A program made the translations under genes and the position numbers. From Halomonas alkalisoli (GTDB taxonomy: Bacteria > Pseudomonadota > Gammaproteobacteria > Pseudomonadales > Halomonadaceae), in contig NZ_JAKCMI010000044.1 in assembly GCF_021412585.1 (NCBI RefSeq), forward strand, positions 62,001 to 126,000: DNA of 64,000 nucleotides, given 5' to 3'. The notes under the pieces are model-generated. The model was given only the letters and a program-made list of their open reading frames with translations. It was not told the DNA's origin and ran no database searches. Of the stretch, positions 1-7,506 are shown in pieces (position 1 is the stretch's first letter; each line of letters opens with the position of its first letter).

Positions 1-315
1 CAGGGCGGATTGGGGGTCATGGCCGAGCGCAATCGGCGCAAGAGCGCCAGGCTCTACGACGCCATCGATGGCAGCGGCTTCTACGTCTGTCATCCACGCT
101 CAATGGACCGGTCGCCCATGAATGTCTGCTTTCATCTGGCCGATGATGCACTGACGGGAAAATTCCTGCAGTCAGCCAGCGCGCAGGGGCTGCTGAACCT
201 TCAGGGCCACCCGGCCACCGGCGGAGTCCGGGCCAGCCTCTACAATGCCATGCCCGAAGCGGGCGTCGACGCCCTGATCGCCTTCATGCAGGCGTTCGCC
301 TTGCGGCACGCCTGA
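1..315 (+). CDS. serC: Phosphoserine aminotransferase, C-terminal fragment
   Basis: The reading frame is open from the first base and ends at a TGA at 313-315, so only about the last 104 residues are present. They match the end of SerC: a 'DRSPMNVCFHL' strand, then 'GLLNLQGHPATGGVRASLYN', then 'AMPEAGVDALIAFMQAF'. In the whole enzyme this PLP-dependent class V aminotransferase converts 3-phosphohydroxypyruvate to phosphoserine for serine and pyridoxine synthesis. The PLP lysine lies in the missing part. The 5' end is cut by the window edge, not by mutation. Confidence 0.9.
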   Translation, partial: QGGLGVMAERNRRKSARLYDAIDGSGFYVCHPRSMDRSPMNVCFHLADDALTGKFLQSASAQGLLNLQGHPATGGVRASLYNAMPEAGVDALIAFMQAFALRHA

Positions 316-345
316 TCCAGGTGCCGGGCCGCTGGCCGGCCCTGG

Positions 346-1290
346 ATGCTTTTCTTCACGCCAGGGTTTGCTCCCATGTCCCGCTACCTCATGACCGCCT
401 TGATGCATCACCAGCCGCCTCTTGGCCGCAAGCTCGCCTTCGTCCGGGCCAGGCTGAGTGCCCGTCTCCTGGCGGGGCTGTCGCGGCTGCCCGCCACAGC
501 CCCGGTGCGGGTCATGGGGCTGACGTTTCCGAACCCGCTCGGTATTGCCGCCGGATTCGATAGGCGGGGAGAGCTGGGGCGGCAGGCAGGCGCCCTGGGG
601 TTCGGCGCCATCGAAATCGGCACGCTCACCCCGCGGAACGCGGCCGCCTATGTGGCCAGCAGGCCGGTGCGCGCTACCACCGGCACCCTCCTGGGTATCA
701 ACATCGGGATGAGCCCCGAGACGGAGCCATCCCAGGCCCAGCATGACTATCTCGTCGGTCTGCGGGCGGTATGGGGCCAGGCCGACTATGTCGCCATCAA
801 CCTGAGCAGCCCCCAGGCGACCGAACTGCTGCATCCGAGCCGTCGGGAGACACTGGAGGCGCTCCTGGTGGCCCTGAAACGCGAGCAGCGGGCCTTGACC
901 GTGGTGTCCGGCCGCTACGTGCCGCTGGCGGTGAAGATCAAGCTGCCGCTCGAGAGCGTGGAGCTGCCCGAAGCCGTGACCCGGCTGGCGGCACTGCGCT
1001 TCGATGCCCTGATCGCTGCCCTCGATGTCGGCCCGCCGGCCACGCCGCAACGCTATGCCGACTGGCAGGTGTCGCAACGCCAGCGACAGGCCTGCGATCG
1101 GATCGAGCGGCTCGCGGCCATGCTGGCGGGACGGCTGCCGATCATTGCGGTAGGGGGAATCGGCTCGGCGCAGCACGTCGCCGGACGCCTGCGAGCCGGC
1201 GCCGCTCTGGTGCAGTTGCATAATGCCCTGGTCTACGAGGGCCCCCGGGTCGCCCTGGCCATTCATAAGGCGTCGTTGCCGGCCGGCTGA
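346..1290 (+). CDS. Dihydroorotate dehydrogenase-like flavoprotein (divergent PyrD family)
   Basis: A 314-residue protein with the class 2 PyrD plan. It has 'VMGLTFPNPLGIAAGFD' near residue 62, 'FGAIEIGTLTPR', 'LGINIGMS', 'YVAINLSSPQ' (the position of the catalytic serine in class 2 enzymes), 'PLAVKIKLPL', and the C-terminal FMN-phosphate loop 'IIAVGGIGSAQHVAGRLRAGAALVQLHNALVYEGP'. Several usually strict residues differ: the D-K-N-G after the first motif is D-R-R-G, and the INRMGFNN segment is missing. It may be a side-branch paralogue rather than the housekeeping enzyme for pyrimidine synthesis. No strong ribosome site marks the start; ATG 376 is an alternative. It lies 30 bp after serC on the same strand. 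Confidence 0.7.
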   Translation: MLFFTPGFAPMSRYLMTALMHHQPPLGRKLAFVRARLSARLLAGLSRLPATAPVRVMGLTFPNPLGIAAGFDRRGELGRQAGALGFGAIEIGTLTPRNAAAYVASRPVRATTGTLLGINIGMSPETEPSQAQHDYLVGLRAVWGQADYVAINLSSPQATELLHPSRRETLEALLVALKREQRALTVVSGRYVPLAVKIKLPLESVELPEAVTRLAALRFDALIAALDVGPPATPQRYADWQVSQRQRQACDRIERLAAMLAGRLPIIAVGGIGSAQHVAGRLRAGAALVQLHNALVYEGPRVALAIHKASLPAG

Positions 1291-1331
1291 AGGCTGGCCT
1301 GCCCTTGGCCAGTCGATCCAGTTGGCTCGGT

Positions 1332-2564
1332 TTATCCCGCAGCGGGCCGCTCGAGCCCCAGCACCCTGGCCTCTTCCCGCCGTCGTCGGTGCAGGTCCCA
1401 GAGTGCCGCGCCGCCCAGCACCACGAAGCCGAGCAGTTCCACCCATGCTCGGTAGTCGATGAACAGGGCGTAGAGAACGGCCGCACTGCCCGCTGCCGCC
1501 AGCAGTATCGGGCCGATGGCGCGGTGGTACCGGTAGCCGCCGGCCAGCGCCACCAGGGTGAGCAGCACGAAGCCGGCGATGGTGCCGGCCCAGGCGCCCT
1601 CATGCAGTGCCAGGCCGATGCCGAGCAGTGGCAGCAGGCCGACCAGCGCCATGGTGCCATAGCAGCTCAGCAGGGCGAGTCCCAGTGCCGACAGGCCCAG
1701 CAGGCCGCGCCGGCGAAGTCGCAGCAGCCAGCGCCGCGGATCGAGTCGTCTCGACCATTGGCGGGGCAGGGAGGGCGCCCGCTCGCCGCGGCGCATGCCG
1801 AGTTCGATGGAGTGGGCGCCGAAGCTCTCCGCAACCTCCCGGGTCTGGGCGCTGGGGCTCAGGGCGAAATAGTCATGGCTGCCTACCGTCGCCACCTCCT
1901 CGAACCCGGCGTCTTCGAACAGCGCGATCAGGTCCTCCCTTATCGTGGCGCCCACCACGCATTCGACCCATAGCCGCGGATCGTCGTGACAGTCCACCGA
2001 GACCGGACGATGAATGACCACGTCGGCAAGCTGCAGGCGACCGTTTGAACGCAGGACGCGAAACATCTCGGCGACGGCGCGCCGCTTGTCCGGCACCAGG
2101 TTGAGGGCGCCGTTGCTGGTGATGGCGTCGATGCTGGCATCGGGCAGCGGCAGCTGTTCCGCCGAGGCCTGCACCACATCGAGATTGCCGGCGTCGCAGC
2201 GTTGGGCGGACTGCTTGAGCTTGCGTGTCATGGCGGCGGTGAGGTCAAGGGCGATCACCCGACCGGCGGGGCCGACGATGCGACTGGCAATCAGCGAGTC
2301 GTTGCCGGCACCGGCGCCGATGTCGAGCACCGTGTCGCCGGGTCGGATGGCGTCGGCCCGAAAGGGGTAGCCGACCCCGGCGAAGGAGCCCAGCAACGCT
2401 GGTGGCAGCTCGGCCGTGTACTCCGCCGGATAGCCGAGCTGTTCGCTGGCCTTGCCGCCGACAGGAAAGTGAAAGGGCGAGGCGGGCGCCTCGGCCACGG
2501 CGGTGTACATGTCCTGGACCGCCGAGACGATCTGCTGTCGTGAATACCCCAGTAGGGCCACCAT
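1332..2564 (-). CDS. ArsM-like SAM methyltransferase fused to a MerC-like membrane domain
   Basis: A 410-residue protein in two parts. Residues 1-255 are a class I SAM methyltransferase of the ArsM/UbiE type (motif I 'VLDIGAGAGND' at 79-89, acidic 'ALDLT' after strand 2, 'SNGALNL' at 150-156). Residues 285-391 hold four hydrophobic helices with a basic tail 'HRRRREEAR', resembling MerC-like membrane modules. The MerC family normally has paired cysteines in its helices, but only Cys301 is seen here. ArsM enzymes usually carry a cysteine in the 'SNCVINL' segment; here it is glycine, so arsenite methylation is doubtful. AAGGAGGT sits just before ATG 2564. It is the third gene of the sigma/anti-sigma operon, 18 bp after the anti-sigma gene. 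Confidence 0.8.
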   Translation of the reverse strand: MVALLGYSRQQIVSAVQDMYTAVAEAPASPFHFPVGGKASEQLGYPAEYTAELPPALLGSFAGVGYPFRADAIRPGDTVLDIGAGAGNDSLIASRIVGPAGRVIALDLTAAMTRKLKQSAQRCDAGNLDVVQASAEQLPLPDASIDAITSNGALNLVPDKRRAVAEMFRVLRSNGRLQLADVVIHRPVSVDCHDDPRLWVECVVGATIREDLIALFEDAGFEEVATVGSHDYFALSPSAQTREVAESFGAHSIELGMRRGERAPSLPRQWSRRLDPRRWLLRLRRRGLLGLSALGLALLSCYGTMALVGLLPLLGIGLALHEGAWAGTIAGFVLLTLVALAGGYRYHRAIGPILLAAAGSAAVLYALFIDYRAWVELLGFVVLGGAALWDLHRRRREEARVLGLERPAAG

Positions 2565-2582
2565 GAGGGACCTCCTTCGGGC

Positions 2583-2846
2583 TCAGTGGGACCTGTCCGG
2601 CTCGTCATCGTCGAACCTGTCCAGCAGGCTGCCGATGCGGCGATATAGCCGAGGCGGTGCCTTGACCGTGCCGGATGCCGCCACCCTGGCCCGTAGTCGT
2701 TTTTCGAATTCGGCCCGCGTGAAGCAGTCGCGACAGCGGGACAGGTGCCGCTCGATATCGGCCGTCTGCTGGTGGTCCAGCTCCCGGTCGAGATAGTCGA
2801 AGAGCCGCTCGATGACCTCCTCGCAGCTCAAGTCTCTCGGGCTCAT
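2583..2846 (-). CDS. Zinc-binding anti-sigma factor (ZAS type)
   Basis: An 87-residue soluble protein with the ZAS signature: Cys8, then His34-x3-Cys38-x2-Cys41 ('HLSRCRDC'). In this family the H/C ligands bind zinc and hold a partner ECF sigma factor inactive; many members release it when the cysteines are oxidised. Its start overlaps the sigma stop in an ATGA (2843-2846), so the two are probably translationally coupled and act as a pair. There is no membrane segment, so the signal would be cytoplasmic. Oxidation or thiol-reactive metals/metalloids are plausible inducers given the neighbours, but this is inference. Confidence 0.88.
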   Translation of the reverse strand: MSPRDLSCEEVIERLFDYLDRELDHQQTADIERHLSRCRDCFTRAEFEKRLRARVAASGTVKAPPRLYRRIGSLLDRFDDDEPDRSH

Positions 2847-3472
2847 GGCTTCTGCCCTCCCTTGTCGGTATGGCCGGCTGCCATGCCGACTTCCTTGGCC
2901 TGTTGCCAGAGCCGTTTCTGCAGCAGCGAGCGTGCCCGGTTCAGCCGTGAGCGGACGGTACCCAGCGGGATACCGAGCAGGCCGGACACCTCTTCATACG
3001 TATAACCCTGCACCTCAACCAGCACGATCGCGACCCGGTACGGGTCGGGAAGCGCATCCAGCGCCTCCTGCAGTTCCTCCTGCAGCAGGCTGTTGAAGAA
3101 CTGATCCTCCAGGCTGCCCCACCAGAGCAGGAAGGGCTGGTGCAGCTGCTGGAACAGGGTGAAGCCGTCGGCATCGAGGTCGTCCGGCGCAGCGGTGTCA
3201 CTATCGGCTGCGGCCCGGGGGCGACTCTGCCGTCGGCGCCACTCGCTGATGAAGGTGTTGGTCAGGATATGGAACAGCCAGGCGTCGAAGCGCTCGGGGT
3301 CGCGCAGCTTGTCGAGCCGTGTCCAGGCCCTGACCACCGCTTCGGCGACGATATCCTCGGCATCGTCGGGGTTGCGGGTCAGGCGCAGCGCCGTTCCGTA
3401 GAGCCGATCCATCAAGGGCTCCAGGCGCTGTTCGAACCACTGCCGCCGATGGGTGGCGTCGCGGAATGTCAT
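2843..3472 (-). CDS. ECF-family RNA polymerase sigma factor
   Basis: A 209-residue sigma factor. Region 2 lies at about 20-85 ('LYGTALRLTRNPDDAEDIVAEAVVRAW' and the DNA-melting 'FDAWLFHILTNTFISEWRRR'), region 4 at about 134-190 ('LPDPYRVAIVLVEVQGYTYEEVSGLLGIPLGTVRSRLNRAR'). I chose ATG 3472, preceded by GGGGG, because it gives the normal short N-terminus. ATG 3550 also has an AGAGG site and would add 26 residues. Still longer versions are excluded if the promoter at 3610-3635 is real, because they would begin upstream of transcription. The operon order is sigma, anti-sigma, methyltransferase-MerC fusion. Confidence 0.88.
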   Translation of the reverse strand: MTFRDATHRRQWFEQRLEPLMDRLYGTALRLTRNPDDAEDIVAEAVVRAWTRLDKLRDPERFDAWLFHILTNTFISEWRRRQSRPRAAADSDTAAPDDLDADGFTLFQQLHQPFLLWWGSLEDQFFNSLLQEELQEALDALPDPYRVAIVLVEVQGYTYEEVSGLLGIPLGTVRSRLNRARSLLQKRLWQQAKEVGMAAGHTDKGGQKP

Positions 3473-3609
3473 GACATCCCCCGGTTCGACCCGCCGAAGC
3501 GGAGCAAGCCATGCCGTCGAGCTGCGGGTGAGCTGGCTGGTGCGGGTCATTGGGCACCTCTTGAGCATGGAACGTCCCAGGGCAGCGGGCAAATCGCGTT
3601 TGTGGCAAG

Positions 3610-3635
3610 GACGCGGCACGGGCCGCAAAGGTTCC
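3610..3635 (-). promoter_or_regulatory. ECF-type promoter for the sigma operon
   Basis: On the minus strand GGAAC (3635-3631) is followed after 17 bp by CGTC (3613-3610), the usual -35/-10 pattern of RpoE-like ECF sigma factors. It lies about 140 bp upstream of the sigma start and implies positive autoregulation. The divergent partner at 3671-3696 has the same elements and spacing. Confidence 0.62.
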
Positions 3636-3670
3636 CGTTTCAGCTGTTTCCACAGCGGCGGTCATGCCCG

Positions 3671-3696
3671 GGAACAATGACGGGCGTCGGTGCGTC
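3671..3696 (+). promoter_or_regulatory. ECF-type promoter for the second methyltransferase
   Basis: GGAAC (3671-3675), 17 bp, CGTC (3693-3696). Transcription would begin near 3703, about 50 bp before the ATG at 3753. It mirrors the promoter at 3610-3635, so one sigma factor could fire both sides of the hub. Confidence 0.65.
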
Positions 3697-3752
3697 CTTG
3701 GGGCACACGGCGACTCGACGTCGTGTCGTATCAGCCAAAGAGGAGAGCGACC

Positions 3753-4544
3753 ATGGCTATCAGCGCACAAGCGACACCCGCCGCGGTGAATCGAAGCGAG
3801 TTGGAGGAGCGGGTCAAGGCGATGTACCACGAGGTGGCAGAGACACCGGATCATGACTTTCATTTCGAGATGGGCCGTGCACTGGCCGAACGACTGGGCT
3901 ATGACCCGGCGGCGCTCGACCGGATTCCGGCCGCGGCCATCGACTCCTTCGCCGGTGTCGGCCACTTCTTCGATCTGGTGGCGCTGCGTCCCGGCGAGAC
4001 GGTGCTGGACCTCGGCAGCGGCTCCGGCATGGACAGCCTGATCGCCGCCCTGGCGGTAGGCGCCGAGGGCCGTGTCGAGGGGCTCGATATGACCGAGGCC
4101 CAGCGGGAGAAGGCAACCCGCCTGGCCCGGAAAGCGGGCTTCGCCAACGTCGAATTCCACGCCGGCTATATCGAATCGCCGCCCTTCCCCGATGGCAGTA
4201 TCGATGCGGTCATCAGCAATGGCGTGATCAACCTGTCGGCGGACAAGCCAAGGGTCTTCGCCGAGGCGGCGCGGGTGCTGAAGTCCGGCGGACGCCTGGC
4301 GCTGGCCGATATCGTCACCGAAAAACCGCTTCCCGAGAGCGTCTCCTGCAACGCCACCCTGTGGGCCGCCTGCATCGGCGGTGCCCTGCAGCAGGATGCC
4401 TATCGTGCGGCCATCGAATCGGCCGGCCTGGTCATCGAGGCCTGGCGCGAGCACCCCGAGTACCGCTTCCTGACCGAGTCGGCCCAGGGGGCTAGCAGTA
4501 CCTATGGGGTCAAGAGCATCTCGCTGCTGGCCGTCAAGGCCTGA
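3753..4544 (+). CDS. ArsM-like SAM-dependent methyltransferase
   Basis: A 263-residue class I methyltransferase. Motif I is 'VLDLGSGSGMDS' (84-95), an acidic 'GLDMTEAQ' follows strand 2, 'SNGVINLS' is at 155-162 and 'VLKSGGRLALADIV' at 175-188. It is clearly a paralogue of the N-terminal half of the gene at 1332-2564: both share 'MYxxVAExP', 'FHF', 'LGY', 'SFAGVG' and the same order of motifs. The ArsM cysteine before V-I-N-L is glycine here; Cys199 and Cys207 remain. The substrate is unknown; a metalloid or small electrophile is possible. AGAGGAGAG precedes ATG 3753. A cupin gene follows after 38 bp. Confidence 0.85.
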   Translation: MAISAQATPAAVNRSELEERVKAMYHEVAETPDHDFHFEMGRALAERLGYDPAALDRIPAAAIDSFAGVGHFFDLVALRPGETVLDLGSGSGMDSLIAALAVGAEGRVEGLDMTEAQREKATRLARKAGFANVEFHAGYIESPPFPDGSIDAVISNGVINLSADKPRVFAEAARVLKSGGRLALADIVTEKPLPESVSCNATLWAACIGGALQQDAYRAAIESAGLVIEAWREHPEYRFLTESAQGASSTYGVKSISLLAVKA

Positions 4545-4582
4545 GTGAAGCCGCATCACACAACGCAGAGGAGTGAAGCACC

Positions 4583-5023
4583 ATGAACCCCATCATCAAG
4601 AAGTCAGCACTGACCCTGGGCCTGGTCGCGGCCCTGCCCTTCGCCGCGGCGCTCGCCCAGGACGATGCCCTGCCGGAAGGCTTCCAGACCGAGCCGGTGT
4701 TGAAGACGACCACTACCCGCGACGGCGATGCCATCGTCTGGCCCGAGGGGACGCCGGAGATCGTCTCCGTGATCGGCATCATCGAGCCCGGCGGGCGGAC
4801 GCCGCTGCATCAGCATCCGGTGCCCGTCTTCGTCTATGTGCTCGAGGGCGAGGTCGAGCTGCGCACCGAGGGCGGCGATCCCCATACCTACGGCACAGGA
4901 GAGGCCTATATCGAAGCGCTCAACCGGGATCATCAGCTCTTCAATGTGACGGACAGCGATGCCAAGATCCTGGTGGTGTTCGCCGCGGCGGAAGGCCAGC
5001 CCACGACAGTGGCAAGCGAGTAA
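4583..5023 (+). CDS. Exported cupin-domain protein
   Basis: A 146-residue protein with a signal peptide (residues 1-25, 'SALTLGLVAALPFAAALAQ'). A single small cupin follows: 'TPLHQHPVPVFVYVLEGEVELRTEGG' gives the His-x-His...Glu metal-site pattern and 'NRDHQLFNVT' the second cupin motif. The predicted location is the periplasm. It follows the methyltransferase at 3753-4544 and probably shares its ECF promoter. No substrate can be read from the sequence. A sensor, a dioxygenase-like enzyme or a metal-binding protein are all possible. Confidence 0.82.
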   Translation: MNPIIKKSALTLGLVAALPFAAALAQDDALPEGFQTEPVLKTTTTRDGDAIVWPEGTPEIVSVIGIIEPGGRTPLHQHPVPVFVYVLEGEVELRTEGGDPHTYGTGEAYIEALNRDHQLFNVTDSDAKILVVFAAAEGQPTTVASE

Positions 5024-5191
5024 GCCGTGTGCTCGGTTGTTGCGGGGCCGAGGCTGCTGGATGCCCCGCGCAACCGAACCACCCGATGGATCGCAGGGGC
5101 GCTGCACGCCGGGGATGGAGTGCGGCGCTCTTGCGATAGCGGGACAAGGCGCTAGCATGGCGGAAAGATTCATCCTTTTGAGGAGTCCGCC

Positions 5192-5611
5192 ATGTGGATG
5201 CAGCAGGAGCTGCGATTGGCGCCGCGTTCGCGGGGCTTTCACCTGATCACCGGGGAGGTAGTCGAGGGTGTGTCCGGGCTGGCCGAGGTGTCGATCGGGC
5301 TGCTGCACCTGCAGCTGCTGCACACCTCGGCGTCACTGACCCTCAACGAGAACGCCGACCCGGACGTGCGCCACGACCTGGATGCCTTCCTGCGCGAGCG
5401 CATCCCCGGGGATCTTCCCTACTTCCGCCACACCCTGGAGGGTCCGGACGACATGCCCGCCCATGTCTGCGCCAGCCTGCTGGGTACCCAGCTCACCCTG
5501 GCGGTGCGCGACGGTCGCCTGGCGCTGGGGACCTGGCAGGGCATCTGGCTCGGCGAGCATCGCGACCACGGCGGGGCGCGGCGGCTCATCGCCACCCTGC
5601 AGGGGGAGTAA
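5192..5611 (+). CDS. yjbQ: YjbQ family protein (UPF0047)
   Basis: A 139-residue protein with the family hallmarks '[17 protein letters not shown]', '[13 protein letters not shown]' and '[16 protein letters not shown]'. The fold carries a conserved His/Asp/Glu metal-like site. E. coli YjbQ has weak thiamine-phosphate synthase activity, but its real role is unsettled. AGGAG lies at 5181-5185 before ATG 5192. It is a single-gene unit converging on the SulP gene. Confidence 0.92.
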   Translation: MWMQQELRLAPRSRGFHLITGEVVEGVSGLAEVSIGLLHLQLLHTSASLTLNENADPDVRHDLDAFLRERIPGDLPYFRHTLEGPDDMPAHVCASLLGTQLTLAVRDGRLALGTWQGIWLGEHRDHGGARRLIATLQGE

Positions 5612-5622
5612 GGGCACGGCGC

Positions 5623-7368
5623 TCAGCGCTCGCGCTCCGACAGCCAGTGCCGCGCCAGACGCTGGGCGTGGTCCAGGTGGTTCACGGCGGAGAGTCGACC
5701 GGCCTCGCGATAGAGGCCGGCGCGGCGCAGCTTCATGACCATGCGCGCCGGCATGCCGATGAAGATCAGCCCCACGTCGCGGCTGCGCAGCTCCTCGACC
5801 AGCGATTGCAGGGCGACGATGGCGGTGGTATCGAGGCTCGGGACGTCGCGCATGTCGAGCATCACCACGCGCACCTCCGGGTCGACGATGCGCAGCGAGG
5901 AGATGGCCTTCTCGGCGGCGCCGAAGAATAACGGCCCGTTGACGTCATAGAGCGCCACCTGGCGTGGCAGGCTGCGGGCCAGCTCGCTATCGCCCGAGTC
6001 GAGTCGGCGGGCGTGGGTAATCTCGGCCATGCGGCGAATGAACAGCGCGGCGGCCAGGCCGATCCCCACCGCCACCGCCAGCACCATGTCGAACACCACC
6101 GTGAGCAGGAAGCAGATCACCAGTATCGCCACATCGCTGCCCGGCGCGCTTTTCAGGGTGTGAACGAAATGGCGTGCCTCGCTCATGTTCCAGGCGATGA
6201 TGAACAGCAGGGCGGCGAGTGCCGCCATGGGGACGAGCCCCAGCACACCGGCGAGCGCCACCACCGCCAGCAGCACCACCACGGAATGGACCACGGCGGC
6301 CACCGGCGAGAAGGCGCCGCTGCGAATGTTGGTGGCGGTTCGCGCCAGGGCCGCCGTGGCGGTGATGCCGCCGAAGAAGGGCACCACGATGTTGCCGAGG
6401 CCCTGGCCCACCAGCTCGGCATTGGGATCGTGGCGGGTGCGGGTCAGGCCGTCGGCCACCACGGCACAGAGCAGTGACTCGATGGCGGCCAGCATGGCGA
6501 TGGCCAGTGCCGGGCCGAGCAACTCCCGGATCAGGCTGAAGTTCACCACGAGTGGCGTACCGTCCGGGCCTGGCAGCCGCCAGGGGAGCACCAGATCCGG
6601 CACAAAGGGCGGAATGCCGCTGCCGGTCCGGCCCTGGAATTCCCAGCTGAAGCGCGAGGCGATGGTATCGATCTCGATGCCCAGCGGTATCACCGCCTGC
6701 GCGGCCAGGGTGCCCACGACCAGGCCGACCAGGGGGGCCGGCACCGGCACCTTGAGCCGTGGCCAGAGGATCAGGGTGGCCAGGGTGAGCAGCCCCACGC
6801 CGATTTCGGCCGGGGCCAGGGTCGGCAATGCGTGCAGGACGAGCGCCAGGTTGTGCAGCGTACTGTCGCCCAGCGGGACCTGGTCGAGCCCCAGGAAGTC
6901 GGGAAGCTGCAGCAGGGCGATCACCACGGCGATACCGGCGGTGAAGCCCAGCACCACCGGATAGGGCACGAATTGGATCAGGCTGCCCAGCCGTGCGAGT
7001 CCCAGTGCCACCAGGATCAGCCCCGCCATCAGGGTGGCGATCAGTAGCCCTCCGACGCCATGACTGGCGACGATGGGAAACAGGATCACCACGAAGGCCG
7101 CAGTGGGGCCGGAAATATTGAAGCGTGAACCGCCGGTCAGCGCGATGATGGCACCGGCAACGATGGCGGTATAGAGCCCGTGCTGGGGCGGTACGCCGGT
7201 GGCGATGGCCAGCGCCATGGAGAGCGGAACCGCAACGATCCCGATGGTCAGCCCGGCCATCAGGTCACGACGCAGCTCGGCGAGCCCATAGCCCTCGCGC
7301 CAGGCGGCAAGCAGGGCGCTGCCGGGCATGGGCAGCTGGTAGCGAGGCTTGAGCGAGTGGCGAGACAT
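5623..7368 (-). CDS. SulP family anion transporter with STAS domain
   Basis: A 581-residue protein. A multi-helix SulP core (about 35-430) contains 'NISGPTAAFVVILFPI', 'GFTAGIAVVIALLQLPDFLGL' and 'IESLLCAVVADGLTR'. A C-terminal STAS domain (about 450-560) contains 'GPLFFGAAEKAIS' and 'VVMLDMRDVPSLDTTAIVAL'. The family exchanges or symports sulfate, bicarbonate or C4-dicarboxylates; the NISGPTAA subgroup includes DauA (YchM), so dicarboxylate or bicarbonate uptake is possible. ATG 7368 has AGGAA just upstream, so a longer frame beginning at 7494 is not needed. The second SulP gene (62453-63943) belongs to a different subgroup. Confidence 0.9.
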   Translation of the reverse strand: MSRHSLKPRYQLPMPGSALLAAWREGYGLAELRRDLMAGLTIGIVAVPLSMALAIATGVPPQHGLYTAIVAGAIIALTGGSRFNISGPTAAFVVILFPIVASHGVGGLLIATLMAGLILVALGLARLGSLIQFVPYPVVLGFTAGIAVVIALLQLPDFLGLDQVPLGDSTLHNLALVLHALPTLAPAEIGVGLLTLATLILWPRLKVPVPAPLVGLVVGTLAAQAVIPLGIEIDTIASRFSWEFQGRTGSGIPPFVPDLVLPWRLPGPDGTPLVVNFSLIRELLGPALAIAMLAAIESLLCAVVADGLTRTRHDPNAELVGQGLGNIVVPFFGGITATAALARTATNIRSGAFSPVAAVVHSVVVLLAVVALAGVLGLVPMAALAALLFIIAWNMSEARHFVHTLKSAPGSDVAILVICFLLTVVFDMVLAVAVGIGLAAALFIRRMAEITHARRLDSGDSELARSLPRQVALYDVNGPLFFGAAEKAISSLRIVDPEVRVVMLDMRDVPSLDTTAIVALQSLVEELRSRDVGLIFIGMPARMVMKLRRAGLYREAGRLSAVNHLDHAQRLARHWLSERER

Positions 7369-7459
7369 GGCGGTTCCTGAGTGGATAACGGCGTATATTA
7401 CGCTAAGCCGCAGTGAGGAAGTGGCGCAAGACGGCCAAGGTAGGGGAGGACAGACGCAA

Positions 7460-7487
7460 GACGGCGGCGCCCTGGGGCGCCGCCGTC
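7460..7487 (-). terminator. Strong hairpin after betT
   Basis: A perfect 12-bp inverted repeat (7460-7471 with 7476-7487, loop CTGG) lies about 20 bp beyond the betT stop. It has no long T-run on the minus strand, so it could be an imperfect intrinsic terminator or an mRNA 3'-end stabiliser. Confidence 0.6.
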
Positions 7488-7506
7488 GGTTCAAGCCACC
7501 GGGTTT

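Noticed and set aside
172-1446. A 424-codon minus-strand frame
   Set aside because: It is antisense to serC and the PyrD-like gene, with no domain.
3473-3628. N-terminal extension of the first sigma factor to 3628
   Set aside because: It would start at or above the predicted transcription start from the GGAAC/CGTC promoter and adds a low-complexity tail not seen in ECF factors.
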